Positions 12,155 through 25,065 of a stretch of 64,000 bases of DNA are shown here, piece by piece; within the stretch, counting starts at the first letter, position 1; each line of letters opens with the position of its first letter. A model generated the notes under the pieces. It saw only the letters and a list, made by a program, of their open reading frames with translations. It had not been told where the DNA came from and searched no databases. Location of the stretch: positions 2,859,501 to 2,923,500 of the forward strand of contig CM068318.1 of NCBI GenBank assembly GCA_034766995.1. Reading direction: 5' to 3'. A program made the translations under genes and the position numbers. Source of the DNA: Acanthacorydalis orientalis (taxonomy: Eukaryota; Arthropoda; Insecta; Megaloptera; Corydalidae).

Positions 12155-15100
12155 GTTTCCCAACCGGTCGACACGGCTTCTACAGTGAGCGCAACAGAAA
12201 CTGGATGTAACGTGAACGGCGGGTGTTCCGGTGTATCGCCGATACGCGACGTAAGTCCGAAACCGGAGGCGGTCAATGTGGCCGATCGACTCTGGAGTAT
12301 ATCGCGCATTACCTTAGAACAACCAACCAACAGTCCGCCGCCATCGACGCACCATCACCACCATCCATTACTGTACGGTAGACACCAACACACTGATAAT
12401 CTCGTGCGACATTTTCAAGTTATGCACGGTAAGTGTTCCTTGTTTATTTTTTTTTATTTACATAGATCGAGATTATTTATTAGAATCATTTGATGAATTA
12501 CAAGCAACTGAATCTAAGTACGTTTCTGAATATGTATAAAAGTGTCCAGTTCGTTTTTATAAATTGATTTCATCGAATTATCTGTACGAAAGTAATTAAT
12601 TTTATTAGCTCGTCGCAAATTATACGCAACAAACATATGCCCCGCACTGAGAATTATTGCAACCGCATAATATTACATTTATAGAACGGCTTCATTATCT
12701 TTATTATATCGAGATTTGTCGCTTTGAACTTGAGATAATGAATTAAACTGAAATGGGTACATCTATATGATATTAATACTGGGGTGTGTTTAGAAGTGTG
12801 GTGTGTTAAATAGCTTATATTTAATAATACGACGTTTGATGGAAATTTTGTTTATTTGGTATTTTCAGCATTTTTAAACAGTGGACTTGTGATATAAATT
12901 ACATGAGTATGAACTTGACAATATTTTATATCTCATTTAAATTAAACGAACGTTTCTAAAACGTTTGAATCGATTATCTAAAATAAAATCTACATAAAAG
13001 CTACAGTGTCAGAACTGAATCGTGGCAAAACTATAATTATGAAGATTTCTACTATTTAAATACAAATAAAACATATTAAAGATCACAGGTAGACAATCTA
13101 TATGTTCAAATGGGGAATAAAGATTAGATAGAAGCGAAAAGATATAAAAATTATAATTCATTTAAAAGCAGAAGTACATGTTTAAAAAAATGGAATAAAA
13201 TTATGTTTTTTTATTCTATATAATAAGTATAAACAATGTGAATAGTTCTATGATTATATATTATTCGCACAACTGATTCAAGTAAATAAATTCCTTAATG
13301 AAAATCCATTTTTGTTATATTAAATATTATTTAGATAACGAATTGTAAATAGAATCATACTTAAAGATAATTATATTAAAGTATTTTGAACTGAAAGATC
13401 ATTTCAAAAAGTGCATAAAGTATCAGTTGCCAAATACGTTTATAGAATTCATGACCGATAAGAAAAAAAATATCAGATCGATTATATATTTGTCGAATTA
13501 ACAATAGTATAATTTATAAGAGGATAGATACATAGATCAGTTAAGTGATAGGTGAATGTTTATCTCCTAAAATATATACATGAATGAGTAAGCAATTGAT
13601 TGAAAAAGTAGGACGTAGATAAATATTTAATAGGCAGATAATTTATAATTATATTTATTAAATCATTAAGAACTGGTTTCAATTAATAATTGATTTAAGT
13701 AATTGTATTGTATTTTAGATTAAAGTAATATGATTGTTTATCAACAAACGGTATATTTATCATATTTACTGTTTATTGACATCAGTGGTAGTATAAAATA
13801 GGATTTTGTCTGAGGTTTTATAATCTGTTGATGTTTTTTTTGGAAAACGGCCAGTCTTAACTTCAATATCTATTGAAAATAAACTCAATGGATCCTGGAA
13901 ATATTCCGATTTAATTGATGAGGTTGAATCTGTGCATCCTCGGGAAGTTATTTTATAAACTGTTTTTATTAGCATTATGGATATGAATTCAGTTTTATAT
14001 TAAGTCTTTTTTCCTATTGTATTATATGTTTATCATAAAATGTGATTTAATTTTTTATGTATTATAAAACAGACTATTTATATCTAACAATAATGTATAT
14101 TAATAAGATAGAGAAAGCCAATGAATTTATTATAGAATTATTATTTATTATTATTTTATTTTTATAGAAATTATTATAGAATTATTATTTTATTTTTTAT
14201 ATATACACGAAATTTATCATCGAAAATATTATATTTGTCATATTTTACTAGCTGTAAGAATGAATCGTTTTAATTCGTTCTAAATTCATTTTCCTAATCA
14301 AAGCTTAGCATATAGACAATAATAACAGTCTACAATATTATAAATGCATATTTCGAATTCACTACTTCATGAATTATGTATAATGTCTATTATTACGGTA
14401 TGGACGGATGTTATGCGTCCGATCGATTTTTTAGAGCAAATACTTAACAATCGCTTTTAATTAGTCTGCGTTCACTACTTGTATTCAATTTTAATTAAAA
14501 TTGTCACATCATTATTTGTGAAAGTTTCGATAAAATCCATATAAACTTTGAATACACAGCGTATGTATAGAATTCGAAGTCAATGTAAACTAAATACTGT
14601 ATTCAAAATTTACTGTTGCAATGTGATTAAAATCGAAACGCTATTCAGACAAAAAGCTGCCATTCGAATAAAATTTAAACTGTCGTTTTGCAATGTTTAC
14701 TCATTAATACCGCGGACGTGGCAACAAACATTTTTGTCCTATATGTAAATTGTCCATGTTTGCTTGTTTTCACGAGCGTTCGATATTCTGTACAGATTTC
14801 GAAATATGCAATAGTTGTTTGGAAATGGAAATGTGAATATTTTCGTTTTTTTTTTTTAAAAATATATATGTTTGTGGATGATTGTGTATAATGTGTGTAT
14901 GTATTGAATATCATTTTATAATTCTGTTGGTAAACACATATGGGGATATATGGATTTAAGCACAAGTGCCAATACCCATGGATATGGATGAAATGTTACA
15001 CTTGGCTGAATCATAATATATAGTATTCTAAGTATCGATTAAAAATTGAAATAGATTTATAATATAGAATATTATCAAGTGAACAAATTAATTTAGTGGC

Positions 15101-17173
15101 TTTTTTTATAAAAAATGAATGTTTTCGGAAAACAGGAATACAATTTAATCCTCAAAATATCTCACATTATTTTGTATAATTTTACTCCATCTGTCAAATA
15201 TCTGATAACTCATTGTCAAGAAAAAGATGCCGGCGTTGAGTTGACTTTTCCACTATTTTAATATTTTTTGCAAAATTCTATGCATCACAACATCATCCCC
15301 CAAAGCAGAACAAATCATTCCCGCAGCTTGGGCAGAATTTTTTTTCAACTGGCGTGCAAAAAGTATGCAAAACCTAATATGCTGCTTTTCGAACACCATC
15401 GTGTTTACTACTATGTGGTTATGCCAACTGCTTGGCCAAGATATATTGTGTTTTTAAACGTTAAGGTTGATACTGGAAATCCTAAAACGACGAGGAAATA
15501 TTTTAATTTAAAACAGAGTTGTGATTGATTCAATTTAAAGGCACAGAATTAATGTTCACACCTAATGTAAATAAATATAACAATTTATAAATCATCTAAC
15601 AGTTTATAATTTCTAATAACTTGGTTGAAAAAAAAACGTATTTATTTTACAGATAATTCGTCAGTTTCGCGTAGTAGTTCGCCGTTAACCAGCATGAAAG
15701 CTCTTGACTGTACAACATGCCAGGGACATCGAAGCAGTCTTTATAGTCCAGTGGATAATAATAACAAAACATCACCGTAAATATGTGCTGGTTTTCGAAA
15801 AAAAATATGTTTAAATAAATAAATAATTATCATATGAATAGACTATTAATTTGTTGTGAACTAGTTAGAAGTTCTGACTAATGTCAATGTTTAAAGAAAA
15901 AAAAATCAATACATGCTTCGTTCAATAAACGGTCTCTCTTATTAAACCATATAAGCAATATAAGGACGATTTTTTTTTGAATTACATTCTCAATTGTTAT
16001 GGTTTTAGGTAATGTTTTAGTTATTTGAAGATTGAAGAGTTTTTTTTAACTAGAATATCAATTTTTTTACTATTCTTAAAATCTTTTTAAATACTGGTTG
16101 ACATTTATTTAATTCGAGATTTAAAAAAACTTACTTGTTTTTGTTAATTGGATTGTATTTAACTTTTTCGTGGATGTTACCTGATATACAAGTTTTTTTA
16201 TAAACTATGAACTGAATTTTATTGAATTTTTCCCAGACTAAGAAAAATAATCGAATACCAATAAGGAATTTCATTCAAAATAGTTATTTTTCAATACATT
16301 TTGTATTCGTTTTTTTTATTAAAAATCCACACAATAAATGGTCAACCTACAGCCAAAAAATTCTGATAGGTTTATATAAGAAAAGGTAGTGGAATATAAA
16401 TTTACTTTAATTGAATGATTAGTAAATATGTAATCGAAAATTGTGATTGATGATATATTTATTAAAAAGGCTACTAAAATCACTATTTATTCAAAACTTG
16501 AAAATGGTTTCTTGAAGTTTGATATTTTATTGATATATTTTTTTAAATTTGGAAATAAAATCACTTAGAATTTGTATTCATGTAGAAAATACTTTTACAA
16601 ATATAGTGAATTAAAAAAAAACATTTTTTTGTTGACAGAAAATAATAAATAAATTAAAATGACGAGCGAATTAACATGAAAGTAAATTAGAAACTAAACA
16701 AATTTTATAAAATGAATCAAAAAGCTCAAAAAAGTTCTAATATAGCACAACAATTAAAACACCTCTTTACTATTCTTATCCTAAAATTCAATCGAGTTTA
16801 AAAATTAATTCTTTTCAAATTATGACAATATTTTTTTCGATCGTTACGTTGTACAAATTTCAAATTTATTTTATAAAAAAATAAATAACAGCCTGAAAAA
16901 CACTAATTATTGACAGAATGTAACCTTTCATTAAATATAGAAGTAGAAATAATGATAATAAAAAAAATATGAAATTTTATTTGAATTGCTAACACTTTAT
17001 TATAGTAAAAAAATAGTATGAGAATGAATAAAGTTTGTAATAATTTCAAAGAAAGAAAAAATCAGCTTTTCAGTTCTTAGAATTAAATGTTTCTAAATTA
17101 TATTTTGTTGAAAAAAATTACATATTATCAAATCGCATTTTCCCTTTGCAGGATAGACGTGAAACAATTCTAG
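12155..17173 (+). CDS. Gene A: last three exons of an unidentified protein (5' end outside the recognisable region)
   Basis: Exons 12155-12428, 15653-15776 and 17152-17173, with stop TAG at 17171-17173. The first exon has acceptor TTCTAATATTGCAG and donor CACG|GTAAGTG. It encodes 91 codons rich in Ser, Pro and Thr with a His run (five His at about residue 69), plus the segment DRLWSISRITLEQ. It ends in phase 1. The second exon (acceptor TTTATTTTACAG) continues in phase with a Ser-rich tail containing CTTC and NNNKTSP. The third exon (acceptor TTTCCCTTTGCAG) adds only IDVKQF before the stop. GC content is much higher than the surroundings and the frame is closed by splice sites, which supports real coding. 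If the second exon is not spliced, it ends at TAA 15778-15780 after NNNKTSP. I do not recognise the family. The low-complexity composition and the large flanking introns with GC islands would suit a transcriptional regulator, but that is inference. Confidence 0.75.
15085..15565 (-). mobile_element. Internally deleted mariner element, copy 1 (intron of gene A)
   Basis: Shares about 480 bp with elements at 38833 and 54578. The right end reads GGCACAGAATTAATG then CACACCTAA, close to the inverted terminal repeat of the other copies. The left terminus is degraded. Read on the minus strand, it holds fragments that resemble both the N-terminus and the C-terminus of a mariner transposase, with the middle missing. 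The long plus-strand ORF inside it is not a gene. Confidence 0.7.
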
Positions 17174-17313
17174 TCAACGATAAAAATAGTTACTGTATGT
17201 GAATCAAAAATATCTAGTCAATATATTCTTAGAATGAAATGTATTTCGATTTTAATATTGTAAATTTGTTGTAAATATTTTAAGTTAAAATGTATGAAAT
17301 GTAATGTATGATA

Positions 17314-17319
17314 AATAAA
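17314..17319 (+). terminator. Polyadenylation signal of gene A
   Basis: AATAAA lies about 140 bp after the TAG stop and is followed by a GT/T-rich stretch (TGGATGTGTTTTT) at about 17340. This favours 17152-17173 as a genuine terminal exon. Confidence 0.6.
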
Positions 17320-17951
17320 CATTCCAAATAATAATTATAATGGATGTGTTTTTATTTATCTTTTATGTCGCACAGAATTATTTTTATTGTTCTATAAAAT
17401 TTTAGAAACGATTCTAGATCTCTACAGAAGAAAATAAATGGAAACAAGTATCTTTTTTAAAACAAATGTAAATTTACAAAACTTCGTTCTTTGTTTTTTG
17501 GCAGTTTTTTGTCAAGTATTGGGTTTTTAGAAAGTTCTGTAGGTTTTTAAGTACATTTTTTGATTTAATTTCATATTATATTATTATTCATTTCTTACTT
17601 AACATATCTGCGTAGAAAACGCTCACTTTTCGATCCTACTTTTCAAAATATTTACATTTTTTTTTACTTAAAATTGGCTATCTTCATATTTTTGATGTAA
17701 ATTATACGATTCTTACTAAGTAGGTTTAAATTTGATTTCTGTTTCTAGTGTAATTTTAGAAGTGAATTATTTTTATATTTTTTTAAATAAGAAAAACACC
17801 CACTCTTCTGATTTTCAAAAAGTACTACATATGTGAAGATTTATTAAGCTTTGTTGTGTTATTCAGTGTCGAGGGTAAATAAATTGTTAATTTCACGGAT
17901 ATTGAATGAACATTTCTTCTTAAAGTTTAAGTCCACCGGTTTAATATATGC

Positions 17952-18182
17952 ATGGAAAAAAACAAAAGTTTGTCAATGCCGATCTATAAACATTTAATGT
18001 CTAGAGCCTTAAGAAGAATCAGAGAATTAGAAAGCAACTGTCTAATAACAAAATATAAATCAATATCAGATTTAAAGATACAACAAGATAATATAAAAAT
18101 GAGTCAAGAAGCAATGCCGTATTTTCTGATATCGCCAGTGGAAAAGTGGTCTTGTAGCAATTCTCATAAAACAAGGTATTGA
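17952..18182 (+). CDS. Candidate gene B, exon 1 or small standalone ORF
   Basis: ATG at 17952 opens a 76-codon frame with a plausible protein composition: Lys/Arg-rich, with RALRRIRELES near residues 18-28 that could start a short helix. No family is recognised. Either it stops at TGA 18180-18182, or it is spliced at ACAAG|GTATTG (exon end 18175, phase 2). The donor is weak. Two downstream candidate exons at 24098-24208 and 42619-42846 have the matching phase. It lies 0.6 kb after the gene A polyadenylation signal on the same strand. Confidence 0.3.
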   Translation: MEKNKSLSMPIYKHLMSRALRRIRELESNCLITKYKSISDLKIQQDNIKMSQEAMPYFLISPVEKWSCSNSHKTRY

Positions 18183-19492
18183 AGATTTTTATGTACTTTT
18201 TTGTTCCGAAGAATAGGATTAATTAAAAAAGATTCATTAACTGATTGCTGATTACTTGAATTAATGTCTTTATGAAAATAGCTCTCTGATGATGATGAAA
18301 TGGCTAATGAAGTAGCTGTAATAGTTATTATAAAGTTGTAATTAAAAATGATGAATTATAATTTATAAAAAATATTTTTGACCAAGAATATCTTTGTAGT
18401 TTGTGGGCTAAACATATTTAATTGAGAAAGGGTATTGTAATCAAATATGTATAGAAACAGTAAGACTTTCTAACACAATTACACACTTTTATTTCTTTTT
18501 GCACTTCCAACTTTGAGAGTGATTAATGTTTCATTTTTCATTATTCTTTATGTAATCACGAATATATTAATTATCTATAAAGGAATATATTATCTATATA
18601 AAATAGGCTCTTTTCATGCAAACAAGACATATATTATAAAATGAATCTGTTTACTACCTTACAGGATGTATTATTCTTTGATTAGAGTTTTAACACGTTT
18701 TTATCCAACGATGTTAAACGATTTTGATCGGATTTTAGTCAGATATAACAGAAGAGATTAAGAGGAATAGTAAAATATCCAAATAATTTAATGAAAAATT
18801 AATGCGAATATAAAATGAAGTAATTTAGTTAACAAATCAAAATGTGTTTTTAAAAGAACAAACACAAGGAAAAAAATAAAAGATTTAAAAAGATTTAAAA
18901 AGAATATTGAAATAAATACCTTTTTTTAGAACTACTACTTAAATTTCAAAGCCCGTTCTGTTCATGAATTAAAAATTCTACTTATACTAGACTTTTATAT
19001 CACTATGGTTTGATTACTATAAATATTTTAAATAAAATATACAACAATGTATCGTCCATTTAAAAAAAAAAAATACACGAAACGAATCAAACAAGCAAAC
19101 GTTTCAATAGAAATATGTTAAATAAAACAATCTGAAATCGAGATCAGGTCGAGAAAAAGTCGTCCGTAATATAAACGTAAGAATACGAAATCATCATAAA
19201 ATGTAAAAGAACAAACATAAAAATAATACATTGATAATTCAGACATAAAAAAGTAATAACGTGACGCGCAATTGTGTTCTCTATCAACGGAACAAATAAG
19301 CACATTTGTTAAATCAGTAAGCAAAGTGAATGCCACTCTCTCAGTCTGTTTAATTTTCCTGGCGTCACGTCGAGCAAAGCCGTAATAGAAAAATCTCGAC
19401 GTATCCCGCGGGAGTAGTCATTGGAATGGCTGCTTTTTATCCCCACTTCTGTTACAACATCCATACAACGTCATATAGCTCACAGTCGTTTC

Positions 19493-19496
<4 letters not shown>

Positions 19497-19545
<49 letters not shown>
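19497..19545. repeat. (TA)n microsatellite
   Basis: TA tract of about 49 bp. Confidence 0.95.
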
Positions 19546-19548
<3 letters not shown>

Positions 19549-20371
19549 TAAATGTGATTCGTTAGTTTTTTCATACACATCTCTAAGGTATAGACAATGT
19601 GTAAAATTGTTAAATTGTTTAATTGATTCTCTCTCTCTCTCTATATATATATATACATGTTGATTCAAAAAGAGTCAAATTATTTTCTATAACAAAATAT
19701 TTTTCCCATTTCTATCGCTGGAAATATTTGCCATTAGAATTCTAGACAATAACAATTAAACTCCTAACACGACATTTATCTAAAAATACAACACCAAATA
19801 ATTATTTCTTAGTTATAAAGTGAAACATCTCTATAACAAATTCGGTTATGTATCTATTTTCTTTTGTGTATGTCGTGTTAATCATCTCCGTCGCATCACT
19901 ATGTATTGTTAAATTAAAAAAAAGTGAAAATATTACAAAACAAAAAAAATATTTACATTTTAAAATTCTTAGCTCTTTTGCGCACCATCCTGTACAAGGA
20001 GATTTGAAAAAAAAACTCAATTTCTACAATATAATGTATGCGAATTTCTTAGAAGTTAAATAAAACATTAAAAAAACTGTGTTATGTGAACAGAGCAGTT
20101 AGTTCATTTTGGTTTGAGATTTTAGCCAAATTAAGCAGATTCCAGTTTTAATAATAAATCAATAAATGATTCTATTAAATTACATATTTTCAATTTACGT
20201 TATTCCAGTAAATTTTGATACTATACTTTTATAAAAAAAAACTTCTATATAAAAATGATCAAATATTCAGAGATTTCATTCATATATTACTTAAAAAACT
20301 CTCGTATGCTTTATGATGTTCTCTGGTTAATTTTTGGAATATTTTGATATTTTATTTGAATAGTCTCTGCT

Positions 20372-20373
<2 letters not shown>

Positions 20374-20427
<54 letters not shown>
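20374..20427. repeat. (TA)n microsatellite
   Basis: TA tract of about 54 bp. Confidence 0.95.
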
Positions 20428-20431
<4 letters not shown>

Positions 20432-20589
20432 TGTGAAAATTATAAATAATATTAAATGAAAGTAACCAGATTAAAATGTATGTAAAATAATGATCGTCAA
20501 CATAAAATTAATTTTAATTAATATCGACAACAGTAAATAAATACTTCATTTATATAAATATATATATATATATTCGTAAACGTTTGAAA

Positions 20590-20780
20590 ATCTTGTAGCG
20601 CAGCAAAGTCTCATTGAAATGTGTTTATTCATTGACGGGATTCGAAACGATTCGCAACCGAGGTTGATTGTATAACGTTTACAATATCAATTCAAAAGTT
20701 TTACAACGAAACGAGATCTCAAAGCAGTGACCGAGCGAATATTAGATCTGGAAATGTACCTTTTGACGTCTGACTATGCA
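20590..20780. promoter_or_regulatory. GC-richer non-coding island
   Basis: Mixed-composition patch rich in CGAAACGA-like words. No coding frame was seen. Candidate regulatory DNA by composition only. Confidence 0.2.
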
Positions 20781-20988
20781 CGGTTTGAAAATCACGTTTA
20801 TGTGTATACATAGATACATACATAACAAACTAAATGAAAAGGGAACGATGAAAAGCATATAATATCTACACTTATACTCTATGGGTATACACGTTAAAAT
20901 ATCATTAAATTAATCCTATAGAGACATTGATGGTGTTCAGGAAATTAATTGCTTATGCGAGATTTGATTGCAGTGTAGTCATATTAAC

Positions 20989-20990
<2 letters not shown>

Positions 20991-21030
<40 letters not shown>
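20991..21030. repeat. (TA)n microsatellite
   Basis: TA tract of about 40 bp. Confidence 0.95.
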
Positions 21031-21033
<3 letters not shown>

Positions 21034-21782
21034 ATTATTTATATTAATATGGAGAATAATTACTTATATTAAGCATTAATTCGGTAATTCAATTACTTAA
21101 TTACTTTTTAACCTTGTGTATTTTTTAATACCATTAGAAACTTTTTATTCATGTTTTTTTTGTAGTTTTATTTTATTGATAATTACTTATTAATTCAAGG
21201 CATTAGTCAGACTGACAATAGCAGTTTCTAGAAACTGAAATTCTATTTTCACAATATACAAGGACAAAAGTGATTGTGTAAGAGACCAAAAAGTGTCTTC
21301 ACAAATTCGTTAAGCATTGGATTAAGTACATAGAAGTTACGAAGGATTATGTAGAAAAATGAGCTTAACAACAAGCTTGTATACAGAATAAGTTTTTTTT
21401 TTAATTTATTAAATGTCCCTCTACATTTTAACTTGCAGTCATAAATCGAAATTCTGGCTAAATTCTCTATTACAAATAAATTTGTATTTTTCTCTACAAA
21501 GTCCCAAAATGTTTCTGATTAGCAATGTTTAATAAATAATGTTTATTTATCTGCATTTATGTCAATGTTGTTATCCTTAGCGAGTAGACGTAGAGAAAAA
21601 TCTTTATCTATCTAACCTTTTCACATTTCTTTTCAATTTGTGTGTGTGTCGTATTAATCACCCCTAGTTTATATATTTTGTCTCGATTCTTGTTTCTAGA
21701 TTTCGTCCTAATTTTCTAATCTAAATTTTGTAATAAACTTTATTTTCAATCTTTACCTATTTTCTGTACTAATAACTCTAAG

Positions 21783-21905
21783 AATGGTCACATCGCGATC
21801 CAAATAATCATCGATCAGAAATAAGCGGTTAATGAATATTTTTGATCAGAAAAAGTGTAATTTGTGAGACGAAGGAAAATTTCATTTCTGAACAATTCTA
21901 TTTTT
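21783..21905. mobile_element. Palindromic Tc1-like MITE, right-half fragment
   Basis: Family right-half blocks are present in order: CTCTAAGAATGGTCACATCG, CATCGATCAGAAATAAGC, TTTTTGATCAGAAAAAGTG, then the GTGAGACGAAGG block. Confidence 0.65.
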
Positions 21906-22984
21906 ATATCTAAATTTGATTACCTACTTTTAATTTATAATAAGACTATAGAGAAAAAAAATATAATATTAATTCACTTGCACAAATAAATTAATATCTC
22001 GAACATCACTTATTTTTCTTCTATCAAAATGTTCAGTAGTTCATTAATGTTTATTCTTTTATGCTCATATGGATTTTTATATAAATGTCAGCATCTTAAG
22101 AGCGTATACATACTTTTTTAACATAATTTTTTATTTTTAAGGAAATACAGAAAACCTGTTTGCACAAATAAATTTAGTCAAGCCCGAAAAAACGATAATT
22201 GTGATGGAAATTCGAGAAATGAAATTATTTTTTTAGAATAATTGATGGAGATTTAATAGAAATGCTGTTAATCTGACCATTTTGATGTCTCTTTAAGTTC
22301 GTCAGTTTTTTTTTTCATTGTTTAACGTACAAAACTAGATTCATGAATTTTATATTTCGAAAAAAATATTCATCGTGAGTACTGTAAAGAAATTTTAAAG
22401 CGATTTATCTGTAAATACATATTTTAACTAATTATATAATTACAAGCACGACCGCAAGAGATAAAATGACTAAAGATTGAATTTACATATGCCATTGAAC
22501 AAACTACTATGACTAATGATTGTGGCGCAGGGATGTGTCAAATATGTGTGTAGTTTGGTGAGTGAACAAACAACATTATGGCCAACGAGGTGATCGGTAG
22601 GAAACGTTGAATATTGTATTAGTTGTACATCAATTGGGTGCATTGGCGGTCAGTCAGAAGTAAAACAGTAGCGTGCAGTTTCATTTTTATTTACAACGTC
22701 GATATGAATACTAATTATCTTAAATTGTATTTCAGTCGAATCGAATTTAATAAATGTACAATAATTATATTTTCAAGAATAATCTGCTTTCAAAATTGAG
22801 AGAAATCATTGTAGATTGAGAGATAGATTCGATATCATTTATTTGATTATAATCATTTAATATATTTTCACATAAAATCAAACCAATCAAATAAAATTGA
22901 TAACTGTATTCAGAATACAATCTGGCCCTGTGGATAAACCCACGTTCGTAAACGAATTATTCTCTTTCTTCGCAAATTATAAAA

Positions 22985-23100
22985 AAAATATGATCGAAAA
23001 TATTTAATGATTGATTAATCATTTTTGAGTGTTGCTTATAGGTGTGTTACTATCTTTAGGGTACTCTAAAGTGCAAAAAATCTCATTTAAATACAGTATT
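22985..23100. mobile_element. Palindromic Tc1-like MITE, left-half fragment
   Basis: Contains GATCGAAAATATTTAATG, TCATTTTTGAGTGTTGC and a degraded stem ending AAAAAATCTCAT, in the family's left-half order. Confidence 0.55.
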
Positions 23101-24097
23101 TTAATTTTCTGAAGAAATATATAAAATCTCACAATCAAATATATATTAAATATTTATTTCACAGTGCTTAATTTTTATCATAAAAGTACAACTGTTTGAA
23201 AAAGGTTTACAGTTTCAGTAATCGTTTTTTTTAAACGTTTTTGAGTAAGCAAAAAATCATTGAAATCACTTTCAATATTCAATTAACATAAACAGGATTA
23301 CTGAAATATGAAATCTAGAAAATTCAGTTGATTAATTTCAACAGATAATTTATAGCTTAATAAACAAGTTCAGTACAAAACACATGTATTATTTAGTTTT
23401 CTAGTGCCTGGATTACAGCCGAAATTTATATAAAATTAACGAATTAGATCAGATAAAGGACACTTGTAGTTTTTAGAGATCAAAAAAGATTTAAGATTGA
23501 AAACGAAAAAAGTTAATACCCAGTAGATTGAAATTAGAAATCTTTAATAGTTTAAATTTTATAAGAATTTTTTTACCATTGACTATTTTTTACTGAGCAG
23601 ATTTTTCAATGTAAATTATACTTGCTTCGTAGGAAAATGAGGAGAGATTTACTCACAGTTTATGAGAGAAGATTTTTTTAAAAAATATCAATTATTATAG
23701 AATAACAGAAAAAAATAAAGTTTTTTTTTAAAAAAAGAAATGTTTTATATTACAGATTAATTTTAAACAAGGCTATTTTTTATAGAATACTTTTAGGTGA
23801 ACATTGTCTTTTGGTTGAATTATACAGTGAATTATGCCTTAGGTACATCATTAGTATTTTGTTTGTCGAAAAAGAAGATTTACAAGGAGCAACAAACGAA
23901 ATAATCAGTGTAAAAAATCAATAAAATTAGCATTTTAATTTCTTTATTTATTAAATATATGTACTACGTTTATAACTTCAATTAAGAATTTAATTCTGAA
24001 TAAAAATGAAAAAGAATTGCATATGCGATTCGGTTATAACACGAGATAAAAATATAATATTTTTTTTTGTACGAAATCGTCTTATATTTTACGCCAG

Positions 24098-24208
24098 CAC
24101 TGGACATATGTCTAGTCAAGTCCACTTAACGTGCAAGCGATGGATGTTACAGTTCGGACTCCCGAAGGAGCGTATTACCCCGCTAACCGGGCCGGAACGC
24201 CGCTGGAG
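24098..24208 (+). CDS. Candidate gene B, internal exon
   Basis: The acceptor is TTATATTTTACGCCAG and the donor CTGGAG|GTAGAC. Between them lie 111 bases, open in the frame that takes 1 base at the start and leaves 2 at the end. This phase-2/phase-2 exon would fit between 17952-18175 and 42619-42846. The patch is strikingly GC-rich for this region. A second frame in the same DNA opens with ATG in GCGATGG (MDVTVRTPEGAYYPANRAG), so the coding frame is uncertain. The patch could equally be a conserved non-coding element. Confidence 0.25.
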
Positions 24209-24267
24209 GTAGACAAGCGACTAATCAAACCGACACACTTAACTGATATCCAGAAATTCAACCCTGA

Positions 24268-24273
<6 letters not shown>

Positions 24274-24314
<41 letters not shown>
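24274..24314. repeat. (TA)n microsatellite
   Basis: TA tract of about 41 bp. Confidence 0.95.
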
Positions 24315-24317
<3 letters not shown>

Positions 24318-24884
24318 AATATAATACAATGTATTAAAAATAATTACTGTTTTATTCATTTTAAAAATAAATTTAACTGAAATAAAATAAATTAGATTAT
24401 TCAAATTTATTTTTTTAAAAAAATAAATGTGGTACAGAATCTTCATCATTAAAATTATAATTATATGTTTTTATGTCTGTGATCTTATTAATATGTCATC
24501 CTGTTGGTCTTAGTCCTTTTGGATTAGATAAGGTGGAGAACAGACAGCTGATTCAAAAGGACGAAGATCAACAAGACAATCTATATACGTTGTTTATCTA
24601 ATTGGTATTAAAAATTAGAAAGATGGAACTGATACCAAGGATTGTTAATTGAAAAATAAAAAGTGGTAAAAGTGATTTGAGTTCGTTGCTTATTTTATTT
24701 TTGTTTATAATGAACTTCAAGTTTATATTTTCTGATATAGTTCTACTAAATATACCTATTTTTTTCTGATTTAAAATAATATTCAAATCTATCAATTCCT
24801 TTAGTTTGAATTACTGTTATGAATAATGTTATTTTTTTTTTAAATTATGATTTGACAGTAAATAATGTTATATCGGTCGAAATA

Positions 24885-25065
24885 CAGTTCTGACACTAAA
24901 TTCAATTTCATTTTTCAACTCCACAAACCAATTTTCTGGTCAAAAGTGTTTAATAAATCATTATTGATATTGTAGATTGTTGCTTACAACAATAAAAAAT
25001 AATCATATATTTTTTATCTGGTTTGCGGAATAAAAAAATATTTATGAAAATCAGTTTAATTATTC
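24885..25065. mobile_element. Palindromic Tc1-like MITE copy, left half
   Basis: The left end CAGTTCTGACACTAAATTC follows TA directly. It is followed by CAACTCCACAAACC, GGTCAAAAGTGTTTAATAA and CATTATTGATATTG, in family order. Confidence 0.7.

Larger units (their letters stand above)
18183..24097. other. AT-rich non-coding stretch
   Basis: No exon is supported here. It contains TA tracts at 19497, 20374 and 20991, MITE fragments at about 21783 and 22985, and GC-richer patches at 19320-19500, 20590-20780 and 22440-22680. A short acidic frame at about 18283-18342 (SDDDEMANEVA) follows an AG acceptor, but its phase does not match the preceding ORF. Confidence 0.5.

Noticed and set aside
12097..12330. 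Minus-strand ORF over the gene A exon
   Set aside because: It is the antisense shadow of the splice-supported plus-strand exon.
15268..15528. 86-codon plus-strand ORF
   Set aside because: It lies wholly within the internally deleted mariner copy 1 and is antisense to the transposase relics. The other two copies do not keep this frame open.
18283..18342. Acidic reading SDDDEMANEVA after an AG acceptor
   Set aside because: The phase does not match the donor at 18175, and the frame stops after about 20 codons.
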